From Clostridiales bacterium (GTDB lineage: Bacteria; Bacillota; Clostridia; WRLR01), in contig JAISFK010000088.1 of assembly GCA_031263625.1 (NCBI GenBank), positions 1 through 8,005 of the forward strand: a stretch of 8,005 bases of DNA, given 5' to 3'. Below are positions 5,986 to 8,005 of the stretch, piece by piece. A program made the position numbers and the translations under genes. The notes below the pieces were generated by a model. It ran no database searches, was not told where the DNA came from, and worked only from the letters and a program-made list of their open reading frames with translations. How positions within the stretch are numbered: position 1 is the first letter of the stretch; each line of letters begins with the position of its first letter.

Positions 5986-5989
5986 GCCG

Positions 5990-8005
5990 TCAGACGGCGG
6001 CGTCCATGTTGATGACCTTCAGCCCCTCCATCTGTATCGTGTACAGCTTGTGATACTCGCCCTTTTTGGCCATCAGCTCCGCGTGCGTGCCCTGCTCCGC
6101 GACGCGCCCCTCGCTGATCACCGCCAGCCGGTCGGCGTCGCGCAGGGTCGAGAGCCTGTGCGCGATGGCTATCGTCGTCCTGCCCGCCTGGAGGCTGGCC
6201 AGCGACGCCTGGATCGCGGCCTCCGTCTCCGTGTCCATGGCGGCCGTGGCCTCGTCGAGTATCAGGATCTTCGGATTCTGGATGACCGTGCGCGCGATGG
6301 ACAGCCGCTGCCTCTCGCCGCCTGACAGATCCTGCCCGCCCGCGCCGACCCGCGTTTCATACGCGTCCGGCAGGCCCATTATGAAATCGTGGGCCGACGC
6401 CGCCTTCGCCGCGCGCACCACGTCCTCCATGCTCGCGGACGGCCGCGCGTAGCGTATGTTGTCGGCGATCGATCCGATGAACAGGTATATGTCCTGCGAA
6501 ACGATGCCTATGTTGCGGCGCAGCGTGTCCAGCGGGAAGCGCCTTATGTCGATGCCGTCAATCAGAATCGCGCCCTCCTTGACGTCGTACAGCCGGGCGA
6601 CGAGGTTGGCGAGCGTGCTCTTGCCGGCGCCCGCCTTGCCCACGACGCCCAGCAGGCTGCCCGCGCTCACGGAGAGGTCCAGCCCTTTCAGTATGGGCGT
6701 GGCGGGGTCGTACTCGAACCAGACGCCCCGTATGTCCACGTCGCCCCGTATGTCCGCGATGGCGGCGGGATCCTCCGGCTCCCCGACGTCCGGCTTCGCG
6801 TCTATGATCTCGAACACGCGCTGGGCGGAGTCCACGCAGCGCGCCCACCAGTTCGACACCCACGACATGAACTCCAGCGGCCCGTACAGCATGGACAGGT
6901 ACGCGATGAACGTCAGCAGCGTCCCCAGCGTGATCTCCCTGTTCAGCACCATGACGCCGCCGATCGCCGTGATCGCCACCTGCCCGACGAACATGAACAG
7001 GTATATGAGCGGGAAGGCCGTAAATTCCGTGTTGATGGAAACGGTGTCCACGTCCGCCTGTTTCCGCCCGACCCCCGCGAAGCGCTCCGCCTCCTCGTCC
7101 TCGCGCGCGAATGCCTTGATCACGCGCTGGCCGTTGACGGAGTCGCTGACCATGGAGTTGAGTTGCGAGCTGTACACCCAGTCCTTGTGGTGGTAGCGCT
7201 TGAACACGCCCCACAGCGCTCGGAACATGGCGACCGCTATGGGCACGATCACGAGGCACACGGCCGCGAGCCGGATGTTCAGCGCGCACATGAGCGCCAG
7301 CACGCCCGCGAAGGTCAGCGCGTTCACGACGACGAACGGCAGGCCGTCCACGAAAAACCAGTAGATGTTCGTGGCGTCGCGTATGACGCGGTTCATGAGC
7401 TGCCCCGTGCGCTTCGACGTGTAGAAGTTCACGGACAGCCGCTGCATGGCCTCGAATATCTTGACTTTCAGGTCGTACACGATCCACGGCACCGTCTTTG
7501 CCAGGACATACGAATACAGCACGTTCAGGGCCACGCCGATGAACCGCACGGCGAAAATGAGCAGCGTCACGCCGGCAATCGCCCCGTAGTACTGGCCGCC
7601 CTCCGTCAGCACCTCGTCGAACAGCAGCTTCGAGCCGACATACGGGGACAGGATCGAAAACGCCGTGCCGATCAGCATGACGATGAATATCTGCGCGACC
7701 TGCCTGCCGTAGTCCTTGAAAAAGCCCATGAGCCGCCTGCCTATGGACATTCTGTCTATGCACTTGGGGCAGATCTTGCGCGCAGGCTCCGGGTAGCGGC
7801 CGCCGCAGACGGGGCAGAACAGATCCTCGTCGGCCAGCACCTCGCGCAGCGGGTCCGCGCCCTCGCGGAGGTTCTTCATGACCTTTATGAGCCGCTCGGC
7901 GTATGGCAGGCAGCCGATGGAAAACAGCAGTATGACGCGGGGCTCGCCGCCTTGGCCGGAGGCTTCGCCGTCTGCGCGCGGCGCCTCGCCGCCCGGTTGG
8001 GGCGC
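5990..8005 (-). CDS. ABC exporter half-transporter with N-terminal zinc ribbon (first ABC gene, 5' end cut)
   Basis: The frame stays open to the window edge, so the start is outside; 671 residues are visible (numbered here from base 8005). Residues 1-22 are Gly/Ala/Pro/Glu-rich. Then RVILLFSIGCLPYAERLIK (24-42) and a Cys4 zinc ribbon (C64, C67, C79, C82) match the layout of the other exporter's N-terminus. Six membrane segments follow (near 101-123, 140-165, 218-242, 245-261, 333-354 and 361-377). The nucleotide-binding domain has Walker A GKAGAGKST (456-464), Q-loop Gln504, signature LSGGE (560-564), Walker B with catalytic Glu585, and switch His616, all intact. The ATG at 7879 is rejected as start because it would remove conserved residues before the ribbon. 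It is likely the membrane partner of the exporter half encoded at 2738-4888, with DUF1854 between them. Substrate unknown. Confidence 0.92.
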   Translation of the reverse strand, partial: APQPGGEAPRADGEASGQGGEPRVILLFSIGCLPYAERLIKVMKNLREGADPLREVLADEDLFCPVCGGRYPEPARKICPKCIDRMSIGRRLMGFFKDYGRQVAQIFIVMLIGTAFSILSPYVGSKLLFDEVLTEGGQYYGAIAGVTLLIFAVRFIGVALNVLYSYVLAKTVPWIVYDLKVKIFEAMQRLSVNFYTSKRTGQLMNRVIRDATNIYWFFVDGLPFVVVNALTFAGVLALMCALNIRLAAVCLVIVPIAVAMFRALWGVFKRYHHKDWVYSSQLNSMVSDSVNGQRVIKAFAREDEEAERFAGVGRKQADVDTVSINTEFTAFPLIYLFMFVGQVAITAIGGVMVLNREITLGTLLTFIAYLSMLYGPLEFMSWVSNWWARCVDSAQRVFEIIDAKPDVGEPEDPAAIADIRGDVDIRGVWFEYDPATPILKGLDLSVSAGSLLGVVGKAGAGKSTLANLVARLYDVKEGAILIDGIDIRRFPLDTLRRNIGIVSQDIYLFIGSIADNIRYARPSASMEDVVRAAKAASAHDFIMGLPDAYETRVGAGGQDLSGGERQRLSIARTVIQNPKILILDEATAAMDTETEAAIQASLASLQAGRTTIAIAHRLSTLRDADRLAVISEGRVAEQGTHAELMAKKGEYHKLYTIQMEGLKVINMDAAV

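Noticed and set aside
6558..7763. Minus-strand open frame of 401 codons overlapping the first ABC gene in another frame
   Set aside because: It is Arg/His/Gly-rich without motifs, and the overlapping frame carries every exporter signature.
7877..7879. ATG at 7879 as start of the first ABC gene
   Set aside because: The frame is open to the window edge, and the 18 or so residues before this Met (RVILLFSIGCLPYAERLIKV) align with the N-terminal module of the other exporter, so the true start lies upstream.

Overview
The window is GC-rich bacterial DNA with two convergent gene groups and no RNA genes or mobile-element genes that I can recognise. Strong GGGAGG/AGGGGG-type Shine-Dalgarno sites, frequent ATA isoleucine codons despite the high GC, and a MelA/ThuA pair together suggest a GC-rich member of the Bacillota (Clostridia- or Paenibacillaceae-like). 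This is an inference; no taxonomic marker gene is present.

Plus strand, 1-2396: the probable tail of an unidentified upstream gene (1-93), then a GH4 alpha-galactosidase of the MelA type (127-1458) and a ThuA-like trehalose-utilisation protein (1665-2396). These look like a carbohydrate-catabolism operon. Their 206-bp spacer is built largely of an imperfect 38-bp tandem repeat.

Convergent junction, 2397-2737: no gene. It holds a GCGGCA-rich low-complexity array, a 48-bp element duplicated 154 bp apart (46/48 identical), and a 28-bp hairpin. The second 48-bp copy supplies the stop codon of the adjacent minus-strand gene.

Minus strand, 8005 down to 2738: a three-gene group, transcribed as ABC exporter half (5990-8005, 5' end outside the window), then a DUF1854-family protein (4899-5690), then a second ABC exporter half (2738-4888). 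Both exporter halves carry the same extra N-terminal module ahead of the membrane domain, ending in a Cys4 CxxC...CxxC zinc ribbon. Each has six predicted membrane segments and a complete nucleotide-binding domain, so the products most likely form a heterodimeric exporter with the DUF1854 protein as a dedicated partner. I recall the same ABC-ABC-DUF1854 set being named 'cyanophycin metabolism-associated' in proteobacteria because of its neighbours there; nothing in this window ties it to cyanophycin, and the substrate is unknown.

The most unusual property of the window is repeat growth. Almost every gap, and the middle of the DUF1854 gene, contains short tandem repeats, each with its own period (38, 30, 11, 14, 12, 43/44 and 36 bp) and its own sequence. 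In the DUF1854 protein this has produced an in-frame, basic, Gly/Ala-rich insert of about 85 residues that splits the domain. A similar Gly/Ala/Pro-rich stretch interrupts the N-terminal module of the upstream exporter half.
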